A DNA stretch of 64,000 nucleotides from Boswellia sacra (GCA_013180625.2 SNVD02011435.1:1-64000); one strand, 5' to 3'; counted from the first letter of the stretch, positions 1 through 11,385 are shown. Numbers and translations: made by a program. The notes: generated by a model not told the origin, from the sequence alone.

Positions 1-1450
1 GCTCCGGTACCTTGGTAGAAGGGTCCCATTCCTGAATGGCCTTCACCTTTGCTTGGTCCATCATGAGCTTTCCATCTTGTATTCGGTGGCCAAGAAACTC
101 TACCTCCTATTGGCCAAATGAACATTTCTCCTTCTTGACATAGAGTTCGTTGTCACGAAGCATTTGGAAGACTTGTTGGAGAAGTTGCATATGCTCTTCA
201 AGAGTTGTGCTATAAACCACAATGTTGTCCAAATACACCACTATGAACCGATTGAGGTAGGGATGGAAGAGCTTATTCATGAGGGTGCAAAATGTAGTGG
301 GTGCATTGGTGAGGCCGAATGGCATAACTAGAAATTTGTAAGCACCATACCTTGTTACACACGCGGTCTTTGGCTCATCGCCTTTGGCAATGCGCACTTG
401 GTAGTACCCCGATCTCAAGTCAAGCTTTGTGAAGTATCGAGCCTTCTCAAGTTGGTCAAATAACTCTGCAATGAGTGGAATCGGGTACTTGTTCTTGATG
501 GTGATCTTGTTAAGTGCTCGATAGTCGATACACATGCGGAGGGATCCATCCTTCTTCTTTTGGAAGAAGACGGGTGCACCGTATGGAGCTTTCGAGGGCT
601 GGATGTAACTCGTATCAAGGAGATCTTGGAGTTACTTCTTCAACTCCGCAAGTTCGGGTGGCGCCATGCGGTAAGACGCCATAGCTAGAGGCTTTGCACC
701 GGGCTTTAACTCAATTTGGTGATCCACTTCCCGTTATAGAGGCAACTTCTTTGGAAGCTCTTGGGGCATGATGTCCTTGTATTCCTCAAGGATGGCTTGG
801 ACTCGTCTTGGCAATGGGTCTTTGGAAATGGTGATGTCCTCCCCATCATTAAGTTCTCGAACGGTGACAAGGAAACTTGGATCCATCTTCATCCCTCGTT
901 TGAATTGTAGTGCGGAGAGCATGTTGCTTTCAACCTTTGCTACATGTTCCGCCATCACCATGCATGAATGATTCCCATCGAGTATGTTGAGGGAGTTAGA
1001 AGATGGTATGGGGAAGGCATGAACTTGGTTGAAGAATTCCATACCTAGCACTACTTGAAAGTCATCCATGGGAACGATAGAGAAATCGAGCTTACTGTTT
1101 CATGTGCCAAGTTGTAACGAAGTTGCCTTGGATACTCCCAATATTGCCTTGGCAGGTGAGTTTACCGTCTTGATGGTGCCTCCTCCATTGACATATTTGA
1201 GGCATAACCGTTTGGCCTCTTCTTCGAAAATAAAGTTGTGCGTGGCTCCCGTATCAAGCATTGCCCACACATCCTTGCAATTAATTATGGCGCTCACATA
1301 CATTAGACCCTTTTGAACATGGGTGGGTCTTTCGAGTGTGCCAATGGTGTGGAGAGAACCCATCTCTGCTTGTGGCTCCTCATTTTGTACGCCCTCATAT
1401 TGAGGGCTAGGGCGTTGAGGGCCTTCCTTTTTGGGCAGTCCCGTACCCAA
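1..1450 (-). pseudogene. gypsy pol fragment: protease and reverse transcriptase
   Basis: The protease lies at about 1100-1450 and keeps the aspartic motif MLDTGATHNF. A linker follows (734-1069), then reverse transcriptase from about 700 down to 1. RT motifs are readable: [21 protein letters not shown] and [10 protein letters not shown]. The catalytic box reads YLDN where YLDD is expected, so the second catalytic aspartate is lost. In-frame stops occur near 107 and near 634. The reading continues past 107 toward the window edge (EFLGHRIQDGK), so the RT thumb and RNase H would lie outside. The element is inactive; related full-length copies elsewhere would be needed to date it. Confidence 0.85.
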
Positions 1451-1728
1451 TGAGGATTGTCACAAATGAAACAAGGACTTTTTGGTTTAGGGGCATCAGA
1501 CTTACCTTTGTTAGGTGTGTCGTGCTTGTCTCCCCCAGATGGTTTACGTGCAACACCTTTCTTTCGTGGGTGATTTTTTTTGATACTCCGCTCTCCTTCA
1601 CCTTTACCGTAGTTGGTCTTCCTCTCCTTCGATTGGGATGAGTAGTCTACGAGGGACTCGGCCACGGCTATGACATCATTTAGATTTTGCACGCCGCGCC
1701 TTTTAAGCTCGACTCTCGCCTAATCTTT
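1303..1728 (-). pseudogene. gypsy gag C-terminal part with zinc knuckle
   Basis: This is the nucleocapsid end of the gypsy gag, separated from its N-terminal part by the copia insertion. It carries a CCHC knuckle of the form C-x2-C-x4-H-x4-C (CFICDNPHWVRDC) within a lysine-rich stretch. Upstream is the sequence KRRGVQNLNDVIAVAESLVD, typical of the end of the capsid domain. The reading frame runs into the copia TSD at 1729-1733 and resumes at 8902. Its role would be RNA binding and packaging. Confidence 0.8.
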
Positions 1729-1733
1729 GAGAC

Positions 1734-2192
1734 TGTTAAGAGATTGAACACTCCCACCGCTCAAATAAAAGACAAAAAACAAATTGTTATGTTAGAAATA
1801 ACAATTTGGGTGTCACTGCCTTCCATAATAAATAAAATAGACAACTTGGACGGCTCAGCCTTACCATAGTAAATAAATTAAAGGCAATAAAGAAAATAAA
1901 GGCACAAAATTTAACGTGGTAAAATCCTCAATTTGAGGGAAACCTCCACGGGACAAGACCGAAAATATTTTTCTATGAAGAAAAATATTACAATCTCTCT
2001 CACAATTAAAATGAAAGAGATAACAAGGGAGAAAGAAGAGAAAAGCTTAATACATAAGCTTGGGACAAATCTAAGGGGAGGAGGAGGCTTTATTATATAG
2101 CCTAACCTCCCCCTTGACTTATTATTTCCCACCAATGTGGGATTGTGTGAAAGGCAAAAATGTCTTCACACTTCGCACTTTAAATTCTATCA
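1734..2192 (-). repeat. copia 3' LTR
   Basis: This 459-bp LTR starts TGTTAAGAGATTG and ends TCTATCA. It pairs with 8444-8896 with visible substitutions and small indels, so the insertion is not recent. The end next to the internal region differs by about 8 bases from its partner. Confidence 0.9.
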
Positions 2193-2386
2193 CTTGAAGG
2201 CATTTTTCCTTTTAGTCTTGTCTCTATACATGCTGCTCATGTCTCTAACAGGTCACAAGACGATCTACACCAGATGAACTTGTTAGCATTGATTGGTTTG
2301 GTTAATTCATCTGCTATGTTGTCCTTCGTGTGGATTTTTTGCATATCCACTATTCCATCTTCCACTACTTCTCGTACATAATGATA

Positions 2387-5300
2387 TTAAACTTCTATGT
2401 GCTTCGTTCTTGAAGGAAAGGCTGGATTCCTTGCAATATGTAAGACACTTTGACTATCACAAAATAAAGAAATCTTCTCTTGCTTATGCCCAAGTTCCTC
2501 CAATAACCTTTTGATCCAAATAGCTTCCTTGCAAGCTTGTGTAGCTGCCATATACTTTGCTTCTGTTGTAGATAGAGCTACAAGAGTTTGTAGTTTGGAT
2601 ACCCAGCTCACAGCACCTCCTACAAATGTAAACACATAGCCTATAGTGGACTTCCTTTTGTCAATATCTCCTGCAAAATCTGAATCAACATAGCCCTTGA
2701 CAATGAACTCTGATCCTTTATAACATAGTGCAGCATCAGATGTCCCTTTGATGTATCTAAGGATCCTCTTAACAGAACTCCAATGCTCTCTCCCCGGATT
2801 AGCCATGAATCTACTTACCACTCCCACTGCTTGTGCAATGTCTGGTCTTGTACAAATCATAGCATACATCCCACTGCTTGTGCAATGTCTGGTCTTGTAC
2901 AAATCATAGCATACATTAGGCTCTCTACTAGTGATGCATACGGTACTGGAGACATTTTCATCCTCTCCGCTTAATTGCTAGGACTCATACTTGAGGATAA
3001 TTTATGATTAACAGGAAGTAGGGTAGAAATTGGCCTACAATCTTGCATATTGAAGCAGCGCAAGATTTTCTTTAAGTAGTTCTTTTGAGATAGCCAAATC
3101 TTCCTGTTTTTTCTGTCTCGGTGAATTTGCATCCCTAGAATCTTGTTTGCCGATCCTAAATCCTTCATTTCAAATCTCCTAGCCAATTGTGCCCTTAATT
3201 CTTGGACCTGATCTTTGTTAGTACCTGCTACCAACATATCGTCCATGTACAACAGCAAAATGATAAAGTCTTCCTTAAACCTCTTGTAATACGTACAATG
3301 ATCTTAACTGAGTCTGTTGTACCCAAGGCTGATGATGAATGAATCAAATCTCTTATACCAATACCTTGGCACCTGTTTTAAGCTGTACAGAGATTTCGTC
3401 AACCTGCAAACCAAGTTCTCTTTTCCTTCTTTAATAAAACCTTCCGGTTGGAGCATAAAAATTTCTTCTTCGAGTTCTCCATGAAGAAACGCAGTTTTTA
3501 CATCTAACTGCTCTAAGTGTAAGTCAAATGTAGCACACATAGCCAAGACTGCTCGAATTGTTGTAAGTCTTACCACAGGAGAGAATATCTCGTTAAAATC
3601 AACTCCTTTTTTCTGAGCATATCCTTTGACCACCAGTCTAGCACGATACCGCTCCACTTGATCATTCCCATCACGTTTGATCTTATAGACCTATTTGTTT
3701 CTGATGGCTTTTTTTCCATGTGGTAGTGGCACAAGTTCCCATGTTTGGTTTTTGTCTATAGCTTCCATCTCTTCATGCATTACTGTCATCCATAGAGACG
3801 CATCAGAACTTTTTATAGCCTCCTGAAAGGTTGAAGGCTCCCCATCTTCTGTTAGGAGACAATATGCAACATTGCTCGCCATCACATACTCTGAGTGCCA
3901 AGAAGGTTCCCTTCTTTCTCGAGTTGATCGACAGACTTCAGGTACTTTAGACTCAATTGGTTCTTGATCATCGTGTTCTGGTACTACTTCAAAAGAAACT
4001 GTTTCTTTCTGTACTGATACAGTCTCAACATTTTTCTTCGTGCTATCACTTTCTTCACATTTAACCATGTCTTCTACAAAGACAACATCCCTGCTGATGA
4101 CAACCTTACGGGCAGTAGGATCCCATAGGCGATACCCCTTTACTCCATTAGCATACCCCAAGAAGATACATTTCCTGGATTTTGGATCCAGCTTTGTTCT
4201 TTCTTGGTCATGATACATCACATAAGCAGGACATCCGAAAATATGAAGGGAGGAATAATCAGTTGGCTTACCATTCCACATCTCCATAGGTGCCTTCATC
4301 TCAATTACTGTTGATGAAGACCTATTTATCCAGTAACATGCTGTAGTGGCTACTTTTGCCCAAAATGTCTTAGGTAGACCCGCAGTCCTTATAAACGCTC
4401 TCATTCTTTCTGCGAGGGTTCTATTTATCCGCTCTGCCACTCCATTTTGTTATAATGTGTAAGCAGCTATCTTCTACCGTTTCATACCTTCTTTACTACA
4501 AAATACATCAAATTCCTTGTTGCAGAATTCTCTCCCATTATCTGTCCTGAAATAATTGATCCTTTTTCTGGATTCAAGTTCCACATGTGCTTTGAAGGCT
4601 TTAAATATAGGAAACACATCTGACTTTTTCTTGATGACATATACCCAACATCTCCTAGAACAATCATCCACAAACAATACAAAGTAGTTTGCTCATCCTA
4701 AGGACGTAATCGGTGATTCCCAAACATCAGAATGAATCAAGTCTAGAATGTTTTTACTCCTAGCAATAAATCTGCTAAATCTCAGTCTATTCTGCTTGCT
4801 AATAACACAATGCTCACAGAATAGTAAACTTATAGTTTTAATTCTAGGAAGCAGTTTTCGATCAAAGAGAATCTTCAAACCTTTTTCGGACATATAGCCA
4901 AGTCTTCGATGCCATATCATAGACAATTCTTCTCCAGAACTAGCAACCGTTGTTTCTTTCTCCTTAATAGTTTCTCCATGAAGCATGTATAGGTTAGCAG
5001 CAATCTTTTCTGCCTTCATCACCACAAGCGCGCCTCTAACAGCCTTCATGATCCCATTTTTCGTATGGAACTCACATCCGAGGTCATCCAACTATCCCAT
5101 CGATCGTAAATTTTTCTTCAAGCCAATCACATGTCGTACATATTAGATAGAGCGAATCATACCATCAAACATTTTTACTTTGACAGTTCCAATACCAGCG
5201 ATTTTTAAGGCATGATCATCACCCATGTACACAGACCCTTCTGAGACAGGCTTATATTGATAAAACCAATCTCTTCTAGAAGTCATATACCATGTTGCTG

Positions 5301-5414
5301 CTGAATCAATTAGCCAAATATCAGCAAACCTTTTTTTGTCTTCCATAATAATTGTTGCCTCGCTGCACAAGATTTCGCCATCTCATAAAGTACTTGCTAC
5401 ACAACCTTGAGATC
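2387..5414 (-). pseudogene. copia pol (protease-integrase-RT-RNase H), broken
   Basis: From right to left: protease (5143-5414) reads WLIDSAATWYMT, so the usual DSG is DSA. The integrase zinc region (4693-5091) has WHRRLGYMSEKGL and CEHC, with the second histidine replaced by tyrosine. The integrase core (3691-4677) has FRTDNGREF and a C-terminal region ending near CRSTRERREPSWH. RT (2971-3657) has RLVVKGYAQKKGVDF, QLDVKTAFLHGELEEEI and an intact YMDDM. RNase H (2387-2902) has CDSQSVLHIARN. Stops and frameshifts separate the segments. A 47-bp tandem duplication (2823-2916) breaks the frame before RNase H. Confidence 0.9.
2823..2916. repeat. 47-bp tandem duplication inside copia pol
   Basis: Two adjacent near-identical 47-bp units (2823-2869 and 2870-2916) start CCCACTGCTTGTGCAATG. 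A copy of 47 bp is not a multiple of three, so it shifts the pol frame between the RT thumb and RNase H. Confidence 0.9.
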
Positions 5415-6829
5415 TGATAGGTGTCTAATTATATATCATTTTCATATCAATTCGTCCATGTTTCTTTGCTATATTCCTTGGTATTTTTATGTTTTTGTGT
5501 GGTTTTGATGTTTGTAGGAGTTTTGGAGCAACTTGCACAAAAATGGAGTAAAACCCTTCATTTTCACCTCTGCTAGTCAACCATCTTCTCGGATTTAATT
5601 GTATTGATATACAATGAACCGATGACATATCATATACCGTTGAAAAGCTCTCGAAGTCTACTTTTGGAGAAATTTACGGTTTATGAATCCATTCAGTGTA
5701 CCGAAAGTTGTAATCAAAACAGTGTGAGAAGTGTAGAAATGTAATTCCACACATCACTGTAGCATGTATAATACGGGACACTGTAGCACGTTACTGTAGC
5801 AGAGTATTTAAACACATTTTAGGGTTTTATTTTCATAACTTGAAGAGGGGAGAACGTGGAGGAGGCTGCATCTTTGGATTTCTCTCATCTCTTGGAGTTC
5901 TTGAAGGAGATTGAAGGCTTGAAAAGAGGAAGAACTACAATCTTGAGAGATTTTCATCAAATTTGGTAAGTTTTCCCTTTTCCTTCCATTTTCTGGAATG
6001 TCTCCATATTGTATTGTATTTGTATTGTTTCTGAATATGTGTAACTAAATCTGAATTGGTTGAGGGTGACTTCAAAGCTCTTGATATGGTTTTTGTGAGT
6101 TGATTGTGCAAGAAGTTATTATCCAATTCTCTAATTGAAGTTGCTTGTATTTTCCCATGTTTAATGCTTATGATTACTTGCTGATTGTATTTGGGTGGCC
6201 AACTGAATATAATCTGGTATTGTCTATTGCTAGACTAGAAATCTTGATCCGTAATTGTCTTGAATTTCTAATCATTAGTAGCAAAATTGTGATCAGAGAT
6301 TGCAATTGGAGAATATAACCTAAGTTAAATAATCCGAGCTTGTGTGTTTATTGCTTAGATCAACCTGTCTTTCTTTCGTAATGCATCCATTGAATTAAAT
6401 TTAGAGAGCTTGTTCTAGGTTGTTTAATGGATAGAGATTAAATAAAGAGCCTGTTTTATTTAACAACAAAGTAAGGAAAGATTGGGATAACAGAGCTTAT
6501 TGTTATCTACGGTTGATAATTTCAATGGTGTAATTGGATGATAATTCTACAATTAATTCGTAAATCCATATCTTATGGTGGAGAATGATCCCTTGACCAG
6601 ATTTCTATCATTGATTAATTCCCATTTCAATTAAGTTTGCATTGTGTTATTCATTAATTACCGTCGTATTCAGTTTTTCATCTAGTTAATCAACCAACAA
6701 AACCCCCCATTTAGTTAATTGTTGCTGGAAATAACAAATTCAATTAGAATCAATCCTCGTGGGAATGATATCTTACTTATTACTTTATTACTTATACGAC
6801 TAGTATACTTGCTAGTTTCGAACGCATCA
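5415..6829 (+). mobile_element. solo LTR of the Athila/Tat-like family
   Basis: This 1415-bp unit starts TGATAGGTGTC and ends CGAACGCATCA, with AGATC on both sides (5410-5414 and 6830-6834). It is the same family as the LTRs at 11853-13252 and 19657-21068, in the opposite orientation. No internal sequence is present, so it is a solo LTR left by LTR-LTR recombination. It interrupts the copia polyprotein between gag and protease, so it arrived after the copia insertion. Confidence 0.94.
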
Positions 6830-7624
6830 AGATCCTGACGACTCAGATTCTTTTCCTTTGCTGTTTCCCTCTCCATTCTTCTTAAGATGCCAACACTCGT
6901 TTTTCACGTGCCCTTGCTTTCCACAATGGTAGCATTTAACAAACTTCATTCCTTTAGACTTTCCCCTGTTCTGATTGTGACTCCCACTGGAACCACATTC
7001 CCTTGATCTCCCTCTGTTGGCGGATAAAGCCTCTGCTTGTTGAGAAGTCATTATTCTGTCTTCCTTTTTTTTATGTCTGCTTTCTTCTTCTAAGATAGAA
7101 GCCGCAACATCATTAAAGACTAGAGATGACTTCATCGAACCATTTGCCAAGTTGAGGATGAGATTATCATATGAATCAGGTAGACTCTGAAGTAGAAGCT
7201 CAGCACGTTCCTTCTCTTCTATGTTATGCCCCATGGTTGAGAGCTGAGAGAATAACGTCTTCAAAGTGTTGATATGTTCAGTCACTGAAGTGGTTTCTGA
7301 CATACGAAGGGTGTACAGCTTCCTTTTCAAGAAAATTTTGTTGTGTAGCGATTTGGCTTCATACAGGCTTGTCAACATATCCCAAATCTTTTTTGCAGAG
7401 TTCAATTCTTGAATACTTGGCAGCACTTCATCTGCAACTGCTAAATGTAGACTTGCCATCGCATCAGCATCTATCTTCTCCCATTTCTTTTCATCTTGCG
7501 TACTTTCCGGTCTTCCATCAATTGCTTCAAGGCAATTTTCTTTTCTCAAGATAGCCTTTATTTTTATTTTTCATAGCCCAAAGTTATTTCTATCAAACTT
7601 CTCTATCTTAAATTTGGCTGCCAT
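6830..7624 (-). pseudogene. copia gag (UBN2-type) with zinc knuckle
   Basis: Copia Gag, the capsid and nucleocapsid precursor. The start at 7624 reads MAAKFKIEKFDRNNFGL, then hits TGA where tryptophan is expected (about 7573). The frame then stays open through a UBN2-type domain (LHNKIFLKRKLYTLRMSE, LLLQSLPDSYDNLI) to a CCHC knuckle, CYHCGKQGHVKNEC, near the C-terminus. It is cut at 6830 by the AGATC duplication of the solo LTR, beyond which the protease resumes at 5414. The single nonsense codon and the insertion both prevent a full Gag-Pol product. Confidence 0.88.
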
Positions 7625-7967
7625 TTGTCTTGCAGTGAACAGTACTGTATACCCTTAAATAGTACCATAATATGAACAGTATGCTTGAATAGTATCATAT
7701 ATGTGAACAGTAATAGTATCCATATAGGTACACCACTGCTAAACAGTAATCAAGAATAGTAGTAAGTACTAGTATGATTTAATATACACCAGGAAAGCTT
7801 CTAGGAAACACTGGAGGGGTCACAAGCGGTCCCGCTTAAAACCTAGTCTCCTTAGACTCTTATCGTCTTTTTTACAAAGCTTTCTTAGACATGTATATAA
7901 CCATACAAGTAACCACTCACTGCGCTAACCCTTGGCTCTGCCCTCGTAACTTGGCTCTGATACCACT
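7625..7967 (-). other. copia leader with second PBS
   Basis: This untranslated leader upstream of gag contains several copies of a short AACAGTA-type motif (7640-7760). At 7954-7965 it carries GCTCTGATACCA, the complement of a Met-tRNA PBS, two bases from the short LTR that begins at 7968. A second identical PBS complement lies at 8431-8442. Confidence 0.75.
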
Positions 7968-8158
7968 TGTTGGGTTACCATAGATAGCACAAAACTCCAT
8001 ATTGGTATGATATTGTCCACTTTGGGCCTAAGCCCTCATGGATTTGCTTTTGGATTCTACCCAAAAGGCCTCATACTAATGAAATGCTTGTCCACATTTA
8101 TATACCCATGATATTCCCCATGTTTAGCCAATGTGGGACTTTGGTTGCACACCCAACA
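7968..8158 (-). repeat. short (191 bp) TRIM-like LTR embedded in the copia leader
   Basis: It begins TGTTGGGTTACC and ends CACACCCAACA, so the termini TGTTGGGT/ACCCAACA are inverted repeats, as in LTRs. On the minus strand it has a TATA-like GGGTATATAAA near 8097-8106. A PBS complement lies on its left (7954-7965) and a polypyrimidine run (8161-8169, a PPT on the minus strand) on its right. It therefore looks like a 3' LTR of one unit and a 5' LTR of the next. It is unrelated to the 453-459 bp LTRs that bound the element. Confidence 0.75.
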
Positions 8159-8442
8159 ATCCCCCCCTCAAACAAAGGATCATACTTATTATGTTTTTTT
8201 TTCTTTTTTTCTGAGCCTCCCCACAAATGATCATTCATTTGTTTGCTTCATCAAGGCCTTTGTCTACCTGAGAGCTATCTGTCTGCTTCATCGAGGCTGC
8301 CTTCTACCTCGAGAGCTTGCTCTATCCTTGTCCCCAAATAGAGCTCAACCACGGATCTGGGGGCCCACCACCTTTGTTCGATACTCCGAGAATTTTCATC
8401 ACGTATTCTCCTGACTTAGTCTGGGCCTGGGCTCTGATACCA
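8159..8442 (-). mobile_element. TRIM-like internal region with PPT and PBS
   Basis: This stretch of about 280 bp has no coding potential. Read on the minus strand it starts with the PBS TGGTATCAGAGC (8431-8442) and ends with the purine tract GAGGGGGGG (8161-8169), directly before the short LTR. That is the layout of a terminal-repeat retrotransposon in miniature. Its own right-hand LTR is missing; the copia LTR stands in its place. Confidence 0.65.
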
Positions 8443-8443
8443 C

Positions 8444-8896
8444 TATTAAGAGATCGAAAACTCCCACCGTAGCTCAAATAAAAGACAAAAAACAAATTGT
8501 TATATTAGAAATAACAATTTGGGTGGCACTGCCTTCCACAATAAATAAAATAGATAACTTGGGCGGCTCAGCCTTACCACAGTAAATAAATTAAAGGCAA
8601 TAAAGAAAATAAAGGCACAAAATTTAACGTGGTAAAACCCTCAATTTGAGAGAAACCTCCACGGGACAAGACCGAAAATATTTTACTATGAAGAAAAATA
8701 TTACAATCTTTCTCACAATTAGAATGGAGAAGATAACAAAGGAGAAAGAAGATAAAAGCTTAATATATAAGCTTGGGACAAATCTAAGGGGAGGAGGAGG
8801 CTTTATTATTTAGCTAACCTCCCCCTTGACTTATTGTTTCCCACCAATGTGGGATTGTATGAAAGGCAAAAATGTCTTCACACTTCATACTTCACA
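8444..8896 (-). repeat. copia 5' LTR
   Basis: This 453-bp LTR is paired with 1734-2192. It begins TATTAAGAGATCG, where the partner has TGTTAAGAGATTG, and ends CTTCACA before the GAGAC duplication. The PBS complement is one base to its left. Confidence 0.9.
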
Positions 8897-8901
8897 GAGA
8901 C

Positions 8902-9743
8902 CATCGAGGAAGTAGAAGAGAGAGTCCTTTTTGAACATGTCCTCGATCTCTAGGATGATAGTGGTGAACTCCTTGATATACTAATACTCTCGAATAGTGC
9001 CGCTTTGCTTTAATCGGCGGAGGCGACCCCTTGCCTCCTTTTCGGCATTGCGTGGAGAGAAGTGCTTCTGAAGTTCTCTCTTGATGTCCTTCCATGTGCG
9101 AACGGAGAAGATGCCTCTGCCTGCGTTGTCATGCTTACAATGCCACCACAATTGGGCTGCATCCCGTAGGAATGTGGGTGTAATACCGATCCTCGAAGCA
9201 TCATTATAGACACGTTTGGCTTCGAAGTATTGCTCCAAGCCGAATAGGAAGTTTTCAGCTTCCGTGGCGTTGCGAGTGCCATTGTATGTGGCAGGAGTAG
9301 GCACATGCATGGTGCTTAGCCCACTTGTGTAAGACGGGTTAGCACGATCACATCAATGCTTCTCCCATTCCATGCGAGATTCCTCCACTTCCACACGGAT
9401 TGCTCGTAACTCGTGCTCCACAAAGGTCTGCAAGCCCATGAGCTCTCGTGTAAGGTTGTGTAGCTCCTTTTCATAGGCATTGCTAAACTCAAGGATGTTC
9501 GACTTTGTTGTTTAGATGATCTCTCCGTAATCCGTCTCTAGGCCTTCGAGACGGTCAAAGAGGCCCTCAATAGCATTGCCCATCCCCGAGATAGCTTGCT
9601 CTATGCTAGCAACATGAGGCTCTAAAGACTCCGAGGGTGGAGCTTTGGACTTACCTCGTTTTCCTTGTTAGCGTGGTTGAGGTTGCTCCTCTCGTCCATG
9701 AACTTGCTCCTCCATGGTCACTTCAAGGTCAGATGCCATGCTA
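8902..9743 (-). pseudogene. gypsy gag N-terminal and capsid part
   Basis: Gag of the host gypsy element. The likely start is at about 9739 (MASDLEVTMEEQ). Stops follow near 9669 and again further on, so the N-terminal part is broken. The capsid (Retrotrans_gag-type) stretch at 8981-9310 is open and contains NFLFGLEQYFEAKRV, FLRDAAQLWWHCKHDN and WKDIKRELQKHFSPRNAE. A stop in the same frame ends it near 8981; the downstream part meets the copia TSD at 8897-8901 and continues at 1728. Confidence 0.85.
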
Positions 9744-9772
9744 TTGTGCTCGAACTATGCTTTGATACCAAC

Positions 9773-10312
9773 TGTCACGAGCTTAGAGGTTTGCGCAGCA
9801 TGCTCGTGCAGTACTTAGGCAACTTGATCGAAAGTTACTAAGTAAGCCTAATGATTTGCCTTCTTGCTCAAGGAGAAGAGAGGACCGTTGAGCCAAAAAG
9901 CCTATAGGCAAAGAAAAGAAGAGATGGAAGATGGAGACAAAGTATTGCTAAGCAGGAGAGCTTTGTATTACACTAGAGAACTCTTTACAATGCTTTGCTT
10001 TGTGTTTGCTTGGATTAGCTTGGATGATTTACAAATGAGAATTGGAAGGGTATTTATACTAAACCACCTCTCAAATGAATGGCTAAGATCTAATGCATCT
10101 ATAATTCATTCTCATTTACTAAATTATCTAGATATGTACAAGAGAGTATAATATACTAAATTATCTAGATAAATACAAGAGATAATTCTAAAAACTTATC
10201 TTGCTAGAGAATTCTAGAAGATGGGCTTGGGCTTGCAAGCTTTCTAGAAGCTAGGCCAAGCCTCTAGGCATATTTGGGCCACTCTAACAAGTAAATTGGG
10301 CGGGCCATGACA
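9773..10312 (-). repeat. gypsy 5' LTR with adjacent PBS
   Basis: This 540-bp LTR begins TGTCACGAGC and ends GGGCCATGACA, a TGTCA/TGACA inverted terminus. GCTTTGATACCA at 9759-9770 is a one-base variant of the Met-tRNA PBS complement and lies two bases from the LTR. A partner LTR would be beyond the left edge. The flank after 10312 starts TTAAG, the probable target duplication. Confidence 0.8.
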
Positions 10313-11385
10313 TTAAGCATACTTAAACAAAAAAAACCAAACAAAAAACAAAGAAAGCCTAAGCATGCATATCAGCAAGACAAAACAAAGAAAACCTAAA
10401 CATGCATACTAAGTAAGACCAAAAAAAGAAAGCCTAAACATGCATACTAAAGGAAAAGTCCGTAAGACTTACCTAGATTCTGGCACTACCAGAAGTAGAA
10501 TCTTGGCCTCAAAAAGGATGCCCTTTGATACTCCAAAAAGCACTGTTTTGAAAAGGAAACAATACCAAAAAGGTAACTGCACTAACATGAACTCGGGAAG
10601 GCTAAAAGCAAACTGATATCCTAAACCCCCTTTATGCTCCTATTCTCTAGACTCTTAAGAAACACTCAAAATAGTGTGAGAATCAATAGATTTGGATGCC
10701 TAGGGAATCGTTCGCGCTCCCTTTATATAGCTCTTTTGTCATACTACAAGGGCTTAACTAAACAATGTAGGATCTATGTGCATGTCCATGCAGACATCGA
10801 ACCCTAACCCTTGTCTGTGTAGACATCTAGCCCTAAATGATGTATGTTTGGACATGGATGTCCATGCGAACATCTAACCATAAATGATAGCTATACGAAT
10901 ATTCAAAACCCCAAACAAATGGAACACATCCGTTAGCACCTTGAATTGACAAAAATCTCTAATCATCAAGAATAGGCCTATCTAATCAAGAGTGTGCCAT
11001 TCTAAGCCCCAAGGAACACTTGAGTCATCTATTCGCTCTTTGACATTGCCTATTTTCTCTTTTTGGTGTTTCTTTTAGAGTTTGAAGGTGTTTTTGAGTC
11101 AAGATAACCGCTTCCAACTAGGGATCAAAACATGTTCGTTGACACCTTGAATTGACAAAAATCTCTAATCATCAAGAACGGGCCTATCTAGTCAAGAGTG
11201 TGCCATTCTAAGCCCTAAGGAACATGTGAGTCATCTATTCAATCTTTGACATTGCCTCTTTTGCCCTTTTGTGCTTCTTGTGGAGTTCTGAGGCTCTTTT
11301 GAGTCATGATTCAATCACGATCAATATCTCTGATAATCATCATTGGGCCTTAAAAAACCATAAGCAAATTTCAATGCTTACAACA
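10313..11385. other. unclassified intergenic DNA with a 206-bp-offset direct repeat
   Basis: No coding region is seen. At 10313-10460 an A-rich degenerate repeat includes about three copies of AAGCCTAAACATGCATACTA. A block starting CGTTAGCACCTTGAATTGAC at 10931 recurs from 11137 (about 175 bases, with substitutions), a partial tandem duplication. CCTTTATATAGCTC near 10719 is TATA-like, so an old LTR is possible but no ends were found. Confidence 0.6.

Larger units (their letters stand above)
1734..8896 (-). mobile_element. Ty1/copia retrotransposon (Tork/Tnt1-like), degenerate
   Basis: LTRs at 1734-2192 and 8444-8896 flank gag and pol on the minus strand. GAGAC occurs at 1729-1733 and again at 8897-8901, a clean 5-bp target duplication inside a gypsy gag. 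The PBS complement GCTCTGATACCA is at 8431-8442. Pol order is protease, integrase, RT, RNase H, as expected for Ty1/copia, and the RT and integrase resemble the Tork (Tnt1) group. The element is dead: a nonsense codon in gag, a solo LTR in the protease region, a 47-bp tandem duplication near RNase H, and a protease active-site change. Its leader has an extra short LTR and a second PBS (7954-8442). Confidence 0.93.
1..10312 (-). mobile_element. Ty3/gypsy retrotransposon (partial, decayed), interrupted by a copia insertion
   Basis: Reading right to left, this element has a 5' LTR (9773-10312), a Met-tRNA-type PBS, gag (8902-9743), a zinc knuckle and protease (1100-1728) and reverse transcriptase (1-733). 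The window edge cuts off the rest of pol and the 3' LTR. A Ty1/copia element (1734-8896) splits gag and duplicates GAGAC. Gag, knuckle and pol order and the protein sequence suggest a chromovirus-type gypsy element; the lineage is inferred from gag and pol appearance only. Several stop codons and an altered RT active site show it is dead. Confidence 0.85.

Noticed and set aside
8133..8414. 93-codon plus-strand frame
   Set aside because: It runs through the TRIM-like LTR end, PPT and interior; chance frame.
7954..8442. tRNA gene
   Set aside because: The tRNA-like bases are 12-mers complementary to the 3' end of a Met tRNA (primer-binding sites), with no tRNA body.
9864..10151. 95-codon plus-strand frame
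   Set aside because: It lies wholly inside the gypsy LTR, antisense to it, with no protein features.
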